Shown here: positions 1-6,599 of the stretch, in pieces
Layout: each line of letters starts with the position of its first letter
Numbering within the stretch: position 1 is the stretch's first letter
Assembly: GCA_038256935.1 (NCBI GenBank)
Contig: JBBSJV010000044.1
Span: 1 to 11,753, forward strand
Direction: 5' to 3'
Length of the DNA: 11,753 bases
Source of the DNA: JBBSJV01 sp038256935
GTDB lineage: Bacteria; Patescibacteriota; JACMRA01
Notes under the pieces: model-generated
What the model saw: only the letters and a program-made list of their open reading frames with translations
Told to the model about the DNA's origin: nothing
The model's database searches: none
Program-made: the position numbers and the translations under genes

Positions 1-216
1 AAATTTTGAGCTTTTAAAATCAGGGCTGTCTTCAATTATCTCAAATAAAAAACCGTTTTGAAAGATTATTCCAAATAAACTTTGATCATTAATCTCAATT
101 TTAGCTTTAAAACAATTAACAAATAACTCAGTATAAAATTTTTTAGACTTTTCGAAATCCTTTACTGTTAATACTATATGATCGACTTTTGGATGAATTG
201 GGGAAATAGAATACAT
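1..216 (-). CDS. VOC (glyoxalase/bleomycin-resistance) family protein, C-terminus outside window
   Basis: Only the first 72 residues are in the window; the gene runs off the left edge. The start of the protein, with VDHIVLTVKDFEKSKKFYTE at residues 11-30, is the classic opening strand and helix of the vicinal-oxygen-chelate fold. His13 sits where the first metal ligand normally lies, and Glu59 in the strand FLFEIIED (56-63) sits where the next ligand of a VOC half-module is usual. Family members include glyoxalase I, dioxygenases and fosfomycin/bleomycin resistance proteins; the substrate cannot be told from this fragment. ATG at 214-216 is the only sensible start. It has no Shine-Dalgarno sequence but has a perfect TATAAT ending nine bases upstream. 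It is transcribed in the same direction as the RRM gene to its right, but a terminator and a repeat separate them, so it is probably its own unit. Confidence 0.8.
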   Translation of the reverse strand, partial: MYSISPIHPKVDHIVLTVKDFEKSKKFYTELFVNCFKAKIEINDQSLFGIIFQNGFLFEIIEDSPDFKSSKF

Positions 217-225
217 AAACTATTT

Positions 226-252
226 ATTATATAATATAGCTTTGACAGTCAA
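226..252 (-). promoter_or_regulatory. Probable promoter of the VOC gene
   Basis: On the minus strand a perfect -10 box, TATAAT (226-231), lies nine bases before the ATG at 216. A -35-like TTGACT (247-252) lies 15 bases further upstream, which is a short spacer. Transcription would begin within a few bases of the start codon, giving a leaderless or nearly leaderless mRNA. The -35 lies inside the palindrome at 241-253. Confidence 0.5.
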
Positions 253-253
253 A
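241..253. promoter_or_regulatory. 13-bp palindrome, possible operator
   Basis: TTTGAC A GTCAAA is a perfect inverted repeat around a single central base. It covers the -35 region of the VOC promoter, where a dimeric repressor would block RNA polymerase. No regulator gene is adjacent, so the operator role is only inferred. Confidence 0.3.
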
Positions 254-291
254 TTTAAGTAAGTTGAGCTGAAGATTTGGAAGTTTAATAT

Positions 292-328
292 CCACCACAG
301 GGGATCTCTCGGTACCTTCGAGATGACA
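292..328 (-). repeat. 37-bp dispersed palindromic repeat, copy A
   Basis: Read on the minus strand, this unit starts TGTCATC and ends GATCCCCTGTGGTGG. The unit at 10549-10585 aligns to it without gaps over 37 bases. The first seven and last fifteen bases are identical, while the middle diverges but keeps an inverted repeat (GAGAT 320-324 with ATCTC 304-308). Position 8/22 of the stem is T-A here and C-G in the other copy, a compensatory change. It resembles REP-like intergenic repeats of other bacteria and lies between the VOC gene and the RRM gene terminator. Confidence 0.7.
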
Positions 329-372
329 TTAAACCACAAGACAAGCAATAATAGATTCCACTAATTAAGTAC

Positions 373-393
373 GGGATAACAAAGACGTTACCC
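373..393. other. Imperfect hairpin next to terminator
   Basis: GGGATAAC and GTTACCC can pair around a six-base loop (381-386) with one bulged A. It lies directly downstream of the RRM gene terminator as that gene is transcribed and could be a backup stop or 3'-end stabiliser. No U-tract follows it, so the function is unsure. Confidence 0.25.
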
Positions 394-396
394 AAC

Positions 397-420
397 AAAA
401 AATCCCAGTTTTCACTGGGA
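397..420 (-). terminator. Rho-independent terminator of the RRM gene
   Basis: On the minus strand TCCCAG (415-420), loop TGAAAA and CTGGGA (403-408) form a perfect six-pair stem followed at once by six T (397-402). It lies about 28 bases after the stop codon of the RRM/RGG gene and faces the right way for it. Confidence 0.85.
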
Positions 421-447
421 CAATTAAAAAAGTGTAGGGGGGTATTA

Positions 448-867
448 CTACCAGCTACTACTTCCTCCACGGTTGTCGCGTCTGTTGTCGAAGCCTCCAC
501 CACGGTTGTTTCCACCTCCATAGCTTCCTCCTCCACGATTTCCTCCTCCGCGGTTACCACCACCAAAACTCTTTCCTCCTCCACCATTGTCTTCACGAGG
601 ACGAGCCACGTTGACTGATAGTTGAAGTCCAGATTCAGTAGTTTTACCATCTAAAGCGTCGATAGCAGCATCTGCCTCTTCTTTAGTTTTGTAAGTTACG
701 AATGAGAAGTTTTTTAATCCTCCGTATTCACGGTTAGGGATTATTGTAATATCTTCTTCAGTTATTTCGCCAAAAGGGCTGAATAATTCAAGAATAATAT
801 TGATACGATCTTGTTCAGAGTCATCAAAAGAGAAGCCGTGAACGAATAATTTAGTTTGTGTAGACAT
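448..867 (-). CDS. RRM-domain RNA-binding protein with glycine/RGG-rich tail
   Basis: A 139-residue protein with one RNA-recognition motif (about residues 6-90) and a low-complexity tail (about 94-139) rich in GGG, RGGG and GGN units. RNP2 is KLFVHG (6-11). RNP1 is KNFSFVTY (52-59), keeping the aromatic residues that stack on RNA bases but with Asn for the usual Gly. Small RRM proteins with Gly-rich tails are known in cyanobacteria and other bacteria, where some are cold-induced and bind RNA. Here a role as RNA chaperone or regulator is inferred. The protein ends in Trp followed by TAG. The ATG at 865-867 has no Shine-Dalgarno sequence; the best promoter lies about 95 bases upstream, giving it the longest predicted leader in the window. 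It is monocistronic, with its own terminator. Confidence 0.9.
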   Translation of the reverse strand: MSTQTKLFVHGFSFDDSEQDRINIILELFSPFGEITEEDITIIPNREYGGLKNFSFVTYKTKEEADAAIDALDGKTTESGLQLSVNVARPREDNGGGGKSFGGGNRGGGNRGGGSYGGGNNRGGGFDNRRDNRGGSSSW

Positions 868-961
868 ATAGAATAAGCGTTGCTCTAAAATTTAGCTGGG
901 TAAACGGTTGACTTAGAGCTTTGCTCGGGTTCAGGTTTAGGTGCCAAAGATTAGATAATTT

Positions 962-990
962 AACATAAACACTTTTTACATTTATGGCAA
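962..990 (-). promoter_or_regulatory. Probable promoter of the RRM gene
   Basis: On the minus strand TTGCCA (985-990) and TATGTT (962-967) are separated by exactly 17 bases. They match five and four of six consensus positions. A transcript from here would carry a leader of about 90 bases before the ATG at 867, containing GAGC/GCTC (916-926) and a wider inverted repeat GCTCTAA (882-888) / TTAGAGC (913-919). The 868-1013 gap shows no other gene and no terminator for the ABC operon. Confidence 0.45.
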
Positions 991-1013
991 ATGAGTAAGC
1001 TCCAATAAGCTGT

Positions 1014-1724
1014 CTAAGTATTCACAATTATGTCCCCACCACCTACTAAAAATACCGTATCGACGTCTTTAATCGTGTTTAAACGATGTGCAATAATCAT
1101 CTTAGTAGTAGTGTCTGGAAGGGTGTTTAATATTTTTTGCAATTGGCTCTCAGTGACTGTGTCAAGATTAGCGGTTGCCTCATCGAGAATCAAAAACTTG
1201 GGACTTCTCAAAATTATTCGCATAAAATTGATGATTTGCTTTTGCCCAAGGCTAATATTCTCACTGCTATTATTAACAACTGTTTTTAACCCATCTGGAA
1301 AGACTGAAAGTAGGGCTAATAACTCTTTATTTCTCAAAATTTTCTCAAACTGGCTTATTTTAGGGGGATAATCATCTGATTTATCGTCCAGCTCCCAAAA
1401 CCTGATTAAATCCTCATTTCCATATACTAAATTATCTAAAACTGTACCTGAAAACAAAAATGGATCTTGTAGGATAAACCCGATTTGAGAATAAAGCTCA
1501 GATTGATCATAATCATTGAGATTTTTCCCATCAAAAATTATTTCACCTTCAGTAGGCAGGTATAGCCTTGCAATAAGACTGGCAGTAGTGCTTTTACCTT
1601 CTCCCGTCGGACCGACAAAGGCGTAGCTCTTACCTTCTTCCATACTAAGAGATACATTATTTAAAACTTTTTTTGAGTTATTTGAATATGAAAAAGTGAC
1701 GTTTTTTAGTTCGATAAGAGCCAT
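1014..1724 (-). CDS. ABC exporter ATPase domain, stand-alone (partner 2, NBD)
   Basis: A 236-residue ATP-binding subunit. Walker A is GPTGEGKST (38-46), the Q-loop Gln is 86, Walker B is FLILDE (177-182) with catalytic Glu182, and the switch His is 203. The signature is degenerate: ISLGQ (157-161) instead of LSGGQ. It opens MALIELKNVTFSYS, exactly where the ATPase domain of a fused exporter begins, and is separated from the membrane-domain gene by a single base (TAA T ATG) in a different frame. The two genes thus equal one half-transporter cut at the linker and missing about 20 linker residues. The C-terminus stops at DIIVNT, about 20-25 residues earlier than usual. With the upstream 586-residue partner it should form a heterodimer: this subunit supplies the intact Glu and His, the partner the intact LSGGQ. 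Substrate unknown. Confidence 0.9.
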   Translation of the reverse strand: MALIELKNVTFSYSNNSKKVLNNVSLSMEEGKSYAFVGPTGEGKSTTASLIARLYLPTEGEIIFDGKNLNDYDQSELYSQIGFILQDPFLFSGTVLDNLVYGNEDLIRFWELDDKSDDYPPKISQFEKILRNKELLALLSVFPDGLKTVVNNSSENISLGQKQIINFMRIILRSPKFLILDEATANLDTVTESQLQKILNTLPDTTTKMIIAHRLNTIKDVDTVFLVGGGDIIVNT

Positions 1725-1725
1725 A

Positions 1726-2721
1726 TTATTTGATATTTAAAAGATTCTCAATACGTTTCCAGGCTGCCAAGGCTTCTTGAAGTGTGCCCCAGACATTTCC
1801 AAGGGTGCGGAGAGGTTCATAAAATCTTTGACTGTAACTTATAAACCCTACAAGTAGACCTAAAGTTAGCTGGCCTTGAGAAAGTAAATATAGGCCAAAA
1901 GCCAAAACTGCAATCTGAGCAATATTGCCAGCAAAACTGTAAAGTGGATTAAAAAACCCGTTTAAAACCTGTGCCCAAATAGCTTGAGAGTAGACAGCTT
2001 GGTTTTTAGTAGCAAAAGAGTCGTTAAGATATTTACTCTTATTGAAGGCCACCAAAGCCTTGAAGTTATTCAAATTTTCGTCGATAAATCCACTCATTTC
2101 TCCACTGATAGTTAAACTCGATTGATTACGGATTTTTACTTGATTACTGAGTAAACTATTACATAATAATACAAAAATCACCCCACTCCAGACCACTAGA
2201 GATAATTGCCAGTTTAAGAAAAATATAAAAATCCCAATCCCTAAAAAAGTAAAGAGTGAAGAGACAAACTGAAAAATCGAACCACCCAAAAAGTTATTTA
2301 ATTTTTCAGTGTCGTTATTAATTCTTGCAATAATATCTCCTCCGCTATTTGCTTGGAAAAAAGAGATTGGCAACTCTTGCATATGGCTAAATAGCTTTTC
2401 TCGAAGTCTGTATAAAAATCTTTGAGAAACTTGCCCAACTAATCTAGTCTGCAAATAACTAACAATAGCTGTGATTATATACATACTCCCAAGGATTATC
2501 AAAATAAGATTTAACCCCGACAAATCGTTAGTTGCTATATATTGATCAATAGCCAAGGAAATCAGAAAGGGAGTTGCCACTGTTGCCGCGCTATTTAGAA
2601 TGATGGCTACTAAGGCCGTGTTTAATTTCCACCATTCACCAGTCAAAAACTGACGCGATTCTTGCAGACTTTTGAGAACAGTTGTCTCAGTTTTTATGGC
2701 ATTTAGATTGTAATTATTCAT
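1726..2721 (-). CDS. ABC exporter membrane domain, stand-alone (partner 2, TMD)
   Basis: A 331-residue type-IV ABC exporter membrane domain. Hydrophobic spans begin near residues 35, 70, 150 and 175, with a further pair at about 265-300. The cytoplasmic region LREKLFSHMQELPISFF (about 106-122), followed by SGGDIIARINNDTEKL, is the usual coupling segment. It ends WKRIENLLNIK, where a normal exporter continues through a linker into the ATPase. Here the stop codon is followed after one base by the ATG of the ATPase gene, so the two products must assemble as separate chains unless ribosomes shift frame. The upstream gene ends three bases before its ATG, so all three genes are very likely one mRNA. 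This could be a natural split or an old frameshift with linker loss; both domains look intact, which favours function. Confidence 0.85.
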   Translation of the reverse strand: MNNYNLNAIKTETTVLKSLQESRQFLTGEWWKLNTALVAIILNSAATVATPFLISLAIDQYIATNDLSGLNLILIILGSMYIITAIVSYLQTRLVGQVSQRFLYRLREKLFSHMQELPISFFQANSGGDIIARINNDTEKLNNFLGGSIFQFVSSLFTFLGIGIFIFFLNWQLSLVVWSGVIFVLLCNSLLSNQVKIRNQSSLTISGEMSGFIDENLNNFKALVAFNKSKYLNDSFATKNQAVYSQAIWAQVLNGFFNPLYSFAGNIAQIAVLAFGLYLLSQGQLTLGLLVGFISYSQRFYEPLRTLGNVWGTLQEALAAWKRIENLLNIK

Positions 2722-2724
2722 ATC

Positions 2725-4485
2725 TTAAACTGTTTGCTGGCTTTGATAAATTTGTTTGTATTCTGGGCTAGATTTTAACAACTGATCATGAGTGCCAATA
2801 CCTATTAATTCACCTTCCATGAGCACGATTATTTGATCAAAATCCTTAATTGAGTCTATTTTTTGGGTGATACTAATTAGCGTAGTTTGGGGGTAATTAT
2901 CTTTGAGCCTTTGCCAGATTTCTCTCTCGGTTGCGTTATCTACTCTTGCTGTAAAGTCATCGAGGAGTAATACTTTTGGATTTAAAACTAAGCTTCTAGC
3001 TAGCATCAAGCGCTGTTTCTGCCCTCCTGATAAACTGCTACCTCGCTCACTAACTTGAGTCATCAGACCATCGGGTAGCTCAAGTATCAGATCATCTAGT
3101 TTGGAAGTGTAAATTGCTTTATCAATATTAGATTGGAGGATTTTTTCTGAAAACGAAATATTATCCAAAATGTTACCTTGAAAAACCAAACTATCTTGAA
3201 AAACAATCCCAACTTGAGATAAAAGACTATCTTGGGACCATTCTTGCAAATCTACTCCATCGAGATTGATTTTTCCAGAAGTGGGAGGGTTAAGTCCGAT
3301 AAGAAGATTAAAAAGTTGAGACTTGCCTGCTCCTGTAGGTCCTAAAATAGCTGTTTTGGAACCTGCTTTTATAGTAAAATTTAAATTATCCAAAATACTA
3401 TCACCTTTGATTGTAAGTTCCAAGTTGTTGATTTCAAATCCCCCTTTGATTTCTGCATGGTAATTACCTGAATGTGGCTGGCTTTGTGCTTTCATAACCT
3501 CTTGTATGCGAGTAAATGAGACAAGTCCCCTTGCAAAACTTTGACTAGTAAATCCTAATATAAAAATCGGAGTAATAAGCAGATTAAAATAAGTAATAAA
3601 ACTAGTAAATTCACCTACTGTAAGTTGGTTGCTAATAATTTGTCTGCCACCAATATAAAGAATCAAGACCACGGCCATATTTGAAACTAGGTTTATTGTC
3701 GGGATAAGCAGGGAAAATAGATTGACAATGTTCAGGCTTATGTCTCGTGAATTGGCATTTACTTTACTAAATTTACGCTGCTCCCAACCTTGACTATTAA
3801 GAATTCGAACCAGACTGGAGGCAAAGATATTTTCATTTACAACTTGATTGATCTTACCTATATTTTCTTGAGAAGCGCTAAAAAGAGGTGTAACTCTACT
3901 AAATATATAAATAAATACAACAATCACAATTGGTAAAATTCCAACGGCGAACATAGCTAAGTAGGTGTTTGTTAAAAACAGCATGACACAAGACCCTATC
4001 AACAAAATGATAGCAGTAAGAAAATACACGATACCTTGAGATGCGATGGATTTAACGTTGGAAATATCTGAAGTAAAATTGGTCAGTAGATTATTAGGCC
4101 CTGTTTCGTTTACAAATCTGTAGCTGCTTTTAGATATTTTTTCCATCAAGTCTCGCCTCATGTCTCTTGCCATAAGCTCTGAAAGATAAATATTTATAAA
4201 TACTTGGACTGTAGCCAAAACAAAAATTCCTACAATTAGCCCAGCAAGTGCGACGTAGTTATTATATGCCAGCTGATTTGAAACATTGTATTGATCGATA
4301 AAATCCCCGATAAGTCTAGGAAGTAATAGATTGAGTGTATTTGCAACTACTATGATTACTAAAGAAATTGAAAATAGTAACCAATAAGGTTTTAATAATT
4401 TAATAATATCTTTCAAACCGGAATTCTCTTTTGAATCTGGTTTGTTATTATTTGTGAGGAATTTTTTCTTTATGGGTACTGACAT
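2725..4485 (-). CDS. ABC exporter half-transporter with degenerate ATP site (partner 1)
   Basis: A 586-residue fused exporter: membrane domain (about 25-320), linker, and ATPase (about 350-586). Motifs counted from the ATG at 4485: Walker A GPTGAGKSQ (382-390), Q-loop Gln430, canonical signature LSGGQ (485-489), Walker B VLLLDD with Asp510 in place of the catalytic Glu, and Gln541 (SITQKI) in place of the switch His. Asp plus Gln is the known pattern of the degenerate half in heterodimeric exporters of the TM287/288 and BmrCD type. The next two genes encode the complementary partner, with intact Glu and His but a poor signature. Such pumps export drugs, lipids or peptides; no sequence here decides which. 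An in-frame TTG at 4486-4488 is a possible alternative start one codon earlier; the ATG is preferred. First gene of the operon. Confidence 0.93.
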   Translation of the reverse strand: MSVPIKKKFLTNNNKPDSKENSGLKDIIKLLKPYWLLFSISLVIIVVANTLNLLLPRLIGDFIDQYNVSNQLAYNNYVALAGLIVGIFVLATVQVFINIYLSELMARDMRRDLMEKISKSSYRFVNETGPNNLLTNFTSDISNVKSIASQGIVYFLTAIILLIGSCVMLFLTNTYLAMFAVGILPIVIVVFIYIFSRVTPLFSASQENIGKINQVVNENIFASSLVRILNSQGWEQRKFSKVNANSRDISLNIVNLFSLLIPTINLVSNMAVVLILYIGGRQIISNQLTVGEFTSFITYFNLLITPIFILGFTSQSFARGLVSFTRIQEVMKAQSQPHSGNYHAEIKGGFEINNLELTIKGDSILDNLNFTIKAGSKTAILGPTGAGKSQLFNLLIGLNPPTSGKINLDGVDLQEWSQDSLLSQVGIVFQDSLVFQGNILDNISFSEKILQSNIDKAIYTSKLDDLILELPDGLMTQVSERGSSLSGGQKQRLMLARSLVLNPKVLLLDDFTARVDNATEREIWQRLKDNYPQTTLISITQKIDSIKDFDQIIVLMEGELIGIGTHDQLLKSSPEYKQIYQSQQTV

Positions 4486-4492
4486 CAAAATT

Positions 4493-4505
4493 TATAGTAA
4501 CTATA
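4493..4505. promoter_or_regulatory. 13-bp palindrome, possible operator of the ABC operon
   Basis: TATAGT A ACTATA is a perfect inverted repeat centred at 4499, ending eight bases before the ABC operon start codon. Overlapping half-sites (GTTACT/AGTAAC and TATACT/AGTATA, minus strand, up to 4523) make the stretch internally symmetric. This is the arrangement expected for a dimeric drug-responsive repressor, but AT-rich DNA makes palindromes by chance and no repressor gene is adjacent. Confidence 0.3.
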
Positions 4506-4517
4506 CTTTTGTTACTT

Positions 4518-4536
4518 AGTATATATTTTATGTCAA
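4518..4536 (-). promoter_or_regulatory. Candidate promoter elements for the ABC operon
   Basis: The minus strand carries a consensus -35 TTGACA (4531-4536) and a good -10 TATACT (4518-4523), but they are only seven bases apart and cannot be one promoter. TATACT with an unrecognisable -35 would start transcription about 25 bases before the ATG. TTGACA has no good -10 at normal spacing. The promoter lies in this 125-base divergent gap but is not resolved. Confidence 0.25.
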
Positions 4537-4573
4537 TAATATTAAAGTACTTTATTTAGATGAAACTTTCACA

Positions 4574-4602
4574 TTTACAAAACCTTGAATTAATCTTAGA
4601 TT
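4574..4602 (+). promoter_or_regulatory. Probable leaderless promoter of rarA
   Basis: TTTACA (4574-4579) and TAGATT (4597-4602) are separated by 17 bases, and the -10 ends eight bases before the ATG. Transcription would start within about two bases of the start codon, which fits the absence of a ribosome-binding site. Confidence 0.45.
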
Positions 4603-4610
4603 AAAACCAT

Positions 4611-5801
4611 ATGCAACCACTAGCAGATAAATTGCGCCCTACCAAACTGCAAGATTATATCGGTCAAACTGAGCTTGTAGGTGAAAATGGAGTAATTAAA
4701 AAAATGGTTGACTCCAAAAAAATCGTCAGCATGGTGCTGTGGGGTCCTCCAGCTAGTGGAAAGACTACTTTAGCTAGAATCATTGCTGCTGAAATCGAAG
4801 CGGATTTAATAACGATATCAGCTGTAATGCAAGGTAAAGAAGAGCTCAAGAAAGCAATTGCTACCGCTCAAACTAATAAAAGCTATGGAAAAGACACGAT
4901 TCTTTTTATCGATGAAATCCATAGATGGAATAAAGCCCAGCAAGATGCACTGCTACCTTATGTAGAAAATGGAAGCCTTATATTAATAGGGGCCACTACT
5001 GAAAACCCTAGTTTTAGTATTATTTCAGCTCTGCTTTCTAGGCTCAGAGTGTTTGTGCTTAATCCTCATTCTAAAAAAGAATTGTTAATTGGCCTTAAAA
5101 GAGGTTTGATTGAGTTAAAAGGGAAAACTACAGGGCCTAGTAAAGGTGAAACCGAGGTAATGGATAAGATATGCTGGCTAGCTGATGGAGATATGAGATA
5201 TGGTCTAAACGTTTTGGAGCTTACTTGGAGTCTTGGAAATGACACCCTTAAAACAGAGAATATAGATAAAGCGGCCCAAAGATCTTTGCAATTTGATCAG
5301 AACGGGGAGCAGTTTTATAACCTGATTTCAGCTGTACACAAAAGCCTACGATCATCTAATCCGACTGCTGGAGTGTACTGGATTGTTAGGATTTTAGAAG
5401 CTGGTGGGGATCCCTTGTACATTGCTCGCAGGCTAGTTAGATTTGCTTCTGAAGATATTGGAAATGCTAACCCAAACGCACTTCTTCTTGCCAATCAAGT
5501 CTACACTGCCTGTCAAAATCTGGGCATGCCTGAATGCGCAGTGCATCTAGTTCAACTTGGAGAGTACTTAGCAAATTCAGTGAAAAGTAATAAGTCTTAC
5601 ATGGCCTATGCTCAGGCTAAAGCTGATATCTCTAAACATGGCTCACTTCCTGTACCGATGCATTTTAGAAACGCGCCAACAGCATTAATGAAGGAGTTGG
5701 GTTATGGGAAAGATTACCAATATGATCATGATTTAGAAGGTAAAAGCTCTGATCAGCAATGTCTACCTGATGAGTTAATCGATCGTGACTATTTTAAATA
5801 G
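4611..5801 (+). CDS. rarA: Replication-associated recombination protein A (AAA+ ATPase)
   Basis: A 396-residue member of the RarA/MgsA/WRNIP1 family, AAA+ ATPases related to the clamp loader and RuvB that act at stalled replication forks. Walker A is GPPASGKTT (45-53), Walker B ILFIDEIH (97-104), sensor 1 GATTENPS (127-134), and an arginine-finger region SRLRVF (143-148). The C-terminal half holds the family-specific tetramerisation region: HKSLRSSNPTAGVYW, then DPLYIARRLVRFASEDIG, and the ending HFRNAPTALMKELGYGKDY with a late YDHD and a ...LP...YF tail. Length and motif order are normal for the family, and nothing is missing. ATG is chosen because the protein opens with the usual PLADKLRPTKLQDYIGQ. 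It is divergent from the ABC operon and may be transcribed alone. Confidence 0.97.
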   Translation: MQPLADKLRPTKLQDYIGQTELVGENGVIKKMVDSKKIVSMVLWGPPASGKTTLARIIAAEIEADLITISAVMQGKEELKKAIATAQTNKSYGKDTILFIDEIHRWNKAQQDALLPYVENGSLILIGATTENPSFSIISALLSRLRVFVLNPHSKKELLIGLKRGLIELKGKTTGPSKGETEVMDKICWLADGDMRYGLNVLELTWSLGNDTLKTENIDKAAQRSLQFDQNGEQFYNLISAVHKSLRSSNPTAGVYWIVRILEAGGDPLYIARRLVRFASEDIGNANPNALLLANQVYTACQNLGMPECAVHLVQLGEYLANSVKSNKSYMAYAQAKADISKHGSLPVPMHFRNAPTALMKELGYGKDYQYDHDLEGKSSDQQCLPDELIDRDYFK

Positions 5802-5821
5802 TAAAATGCATAGATTCACAA

Positions 5822-5841
5822 AAAAATCTTGACAGATTTTT
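5822..5841. terminator. AT-rich hairpin after rarA, possible weak terminator
   Basis: AAAAATCT, loop TGAC and AGATTTTT form a perfect eight-pair stem ending in five T, 20 bases after the rarA stop and five bases before the next ATG. The stem has only two G-C pairs, so termination would be weak. The loop overlaps a TTGACA (5829-5834), which could be a -35 for the next gene, but no good -10 follows. Confidence 0.3.
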
Positions 5842-5845
5842 AACG

Positions 5846-6598
5846 ATGTTAGATAAGCATCTCATGCTTCACAAAAAAGTAAAAGAACTGCTTGAGAAAA
5901 ACTCTACAAACGAGCAAATCTATCTGGCATTGATATCGCAAGGTCACAGTGTGGCTGATATTGATAAAGAATTACAAAAACTTAAAAATAATAATAATCT
6001 AGAGAATAATTCAAAAAAAGATTCACACTCAAAAAAGGATATTAACCCTGATGTAAATCAAGAAAACCTCCTAAATGTGGTAATTTCTGCTTTTGTAATA
6101 GGTTTTATGGGAATAGGATTTACTGCCTTGATAGCAGCTAACTGGTCCTGGTTAAATGATATTGCAAAGCTTTTAATCTTGGTTTCAATCATGCTATTGT
6201 CGTATGTTGCAGCCTTTGTATACTGGGAAGTTAAGGAAAAACAAACTCTAGTTTCAACAATATTCTTTGCAGTTGGGATCACAGTATTTGGGCTTACTTT
6301 GCAGCTGACTGGGCAGATTTTTAACCTTCCAGTATCGTGGGTAGGGGGGTTAATACTCTGGTTTGCTGGTAGTATTGCTCTAGCTTCAGTACTTTATAAC
6401 AGGATTTTACAATATATGTCACTGCTTATTTTAGCTGTTAGCTGGTTTGTGTATCCTTTTACCATGTTTGAAAGCCTTTCAACTCAAGTCTATAGATGGC
6501 AGCCAGAATTGTACTTACTGTTTTTAGCACTATCAATACTTGCCGTAGTTTACGGCCAATTCAAAACCGAAGAGTCTAAACCAATAACCATTATTTAA
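5846..6598 (+). CDS. DUF2157 family membrane protein
   Basis: A 250-residue protein of unknown function. Residues 1-45 are soluble and helical (KELLEKNSTNEQIYLALISQ), followed by an Asn/Lys/Asp-rich linker (46-70). About six hydrophobic spans follow, near 76-98, 106-126, 134-155, 165-183, 188-205 and 220-237. The first two, with GFTALIAANWSWLNDIAKLL and the following YVAAFVYWEVKEKQ, match the conserved core of DUF2157 membrane proteins. The typical DUF2157 C-terminal end is absent here and appears instead at the end of the next gene, which starts one base after this stop (TAA T ATG). The pair may therefore be a longer protein divided in two. First gene of the envelope module. A second Met at codon 7 (5864) is an alternative start; neither has a ribosome-binding site. 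Confidence 0.75.
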   Translation: MLDKHLMLHKKVKELLEKNSTNEQIYLALISQGHSVADIDKELQKLKNNNNLENNSKKDSHSKKDINPDVNQENLLNVVISAFVIGFMGIGFTALIAANWSWLNDIAKLLILVSIMLLSYVAAFVYWEVKEKQTLVSTIFFAVGITVFGLTLQLTGQIFNLPVSWVGGLILWFAGSIALASVLYNRILQYMSLLILAVSWFVYPFTMFESLSTQVYRWQPELYLLFLALSILAVVYGQFKTEESKPITII

Positions 6599-6599
6599 T

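Noticed and set aside
448..590. GGN-rich tandem DNA repeats as a separate repeat element
   Set aside because: The repetition follows the codons of the glycine/RGG tail and is in units of three, so it does not change the frame; it is part of the protein.
285..650. Minus-strand frame of 121 codons rich in Glu and Val
   Set aside because: It runs out of frame across the repetitive RGG-coding part of the RRM gene, its terminator and repeat copy A. The composition is a by-product of the GGN codons.
4664..4849. Minus-strand frame inside rarA
   Set aside because: It overlaps the strongly conserved Walker A region of rarA on the other strand and shows no family features.
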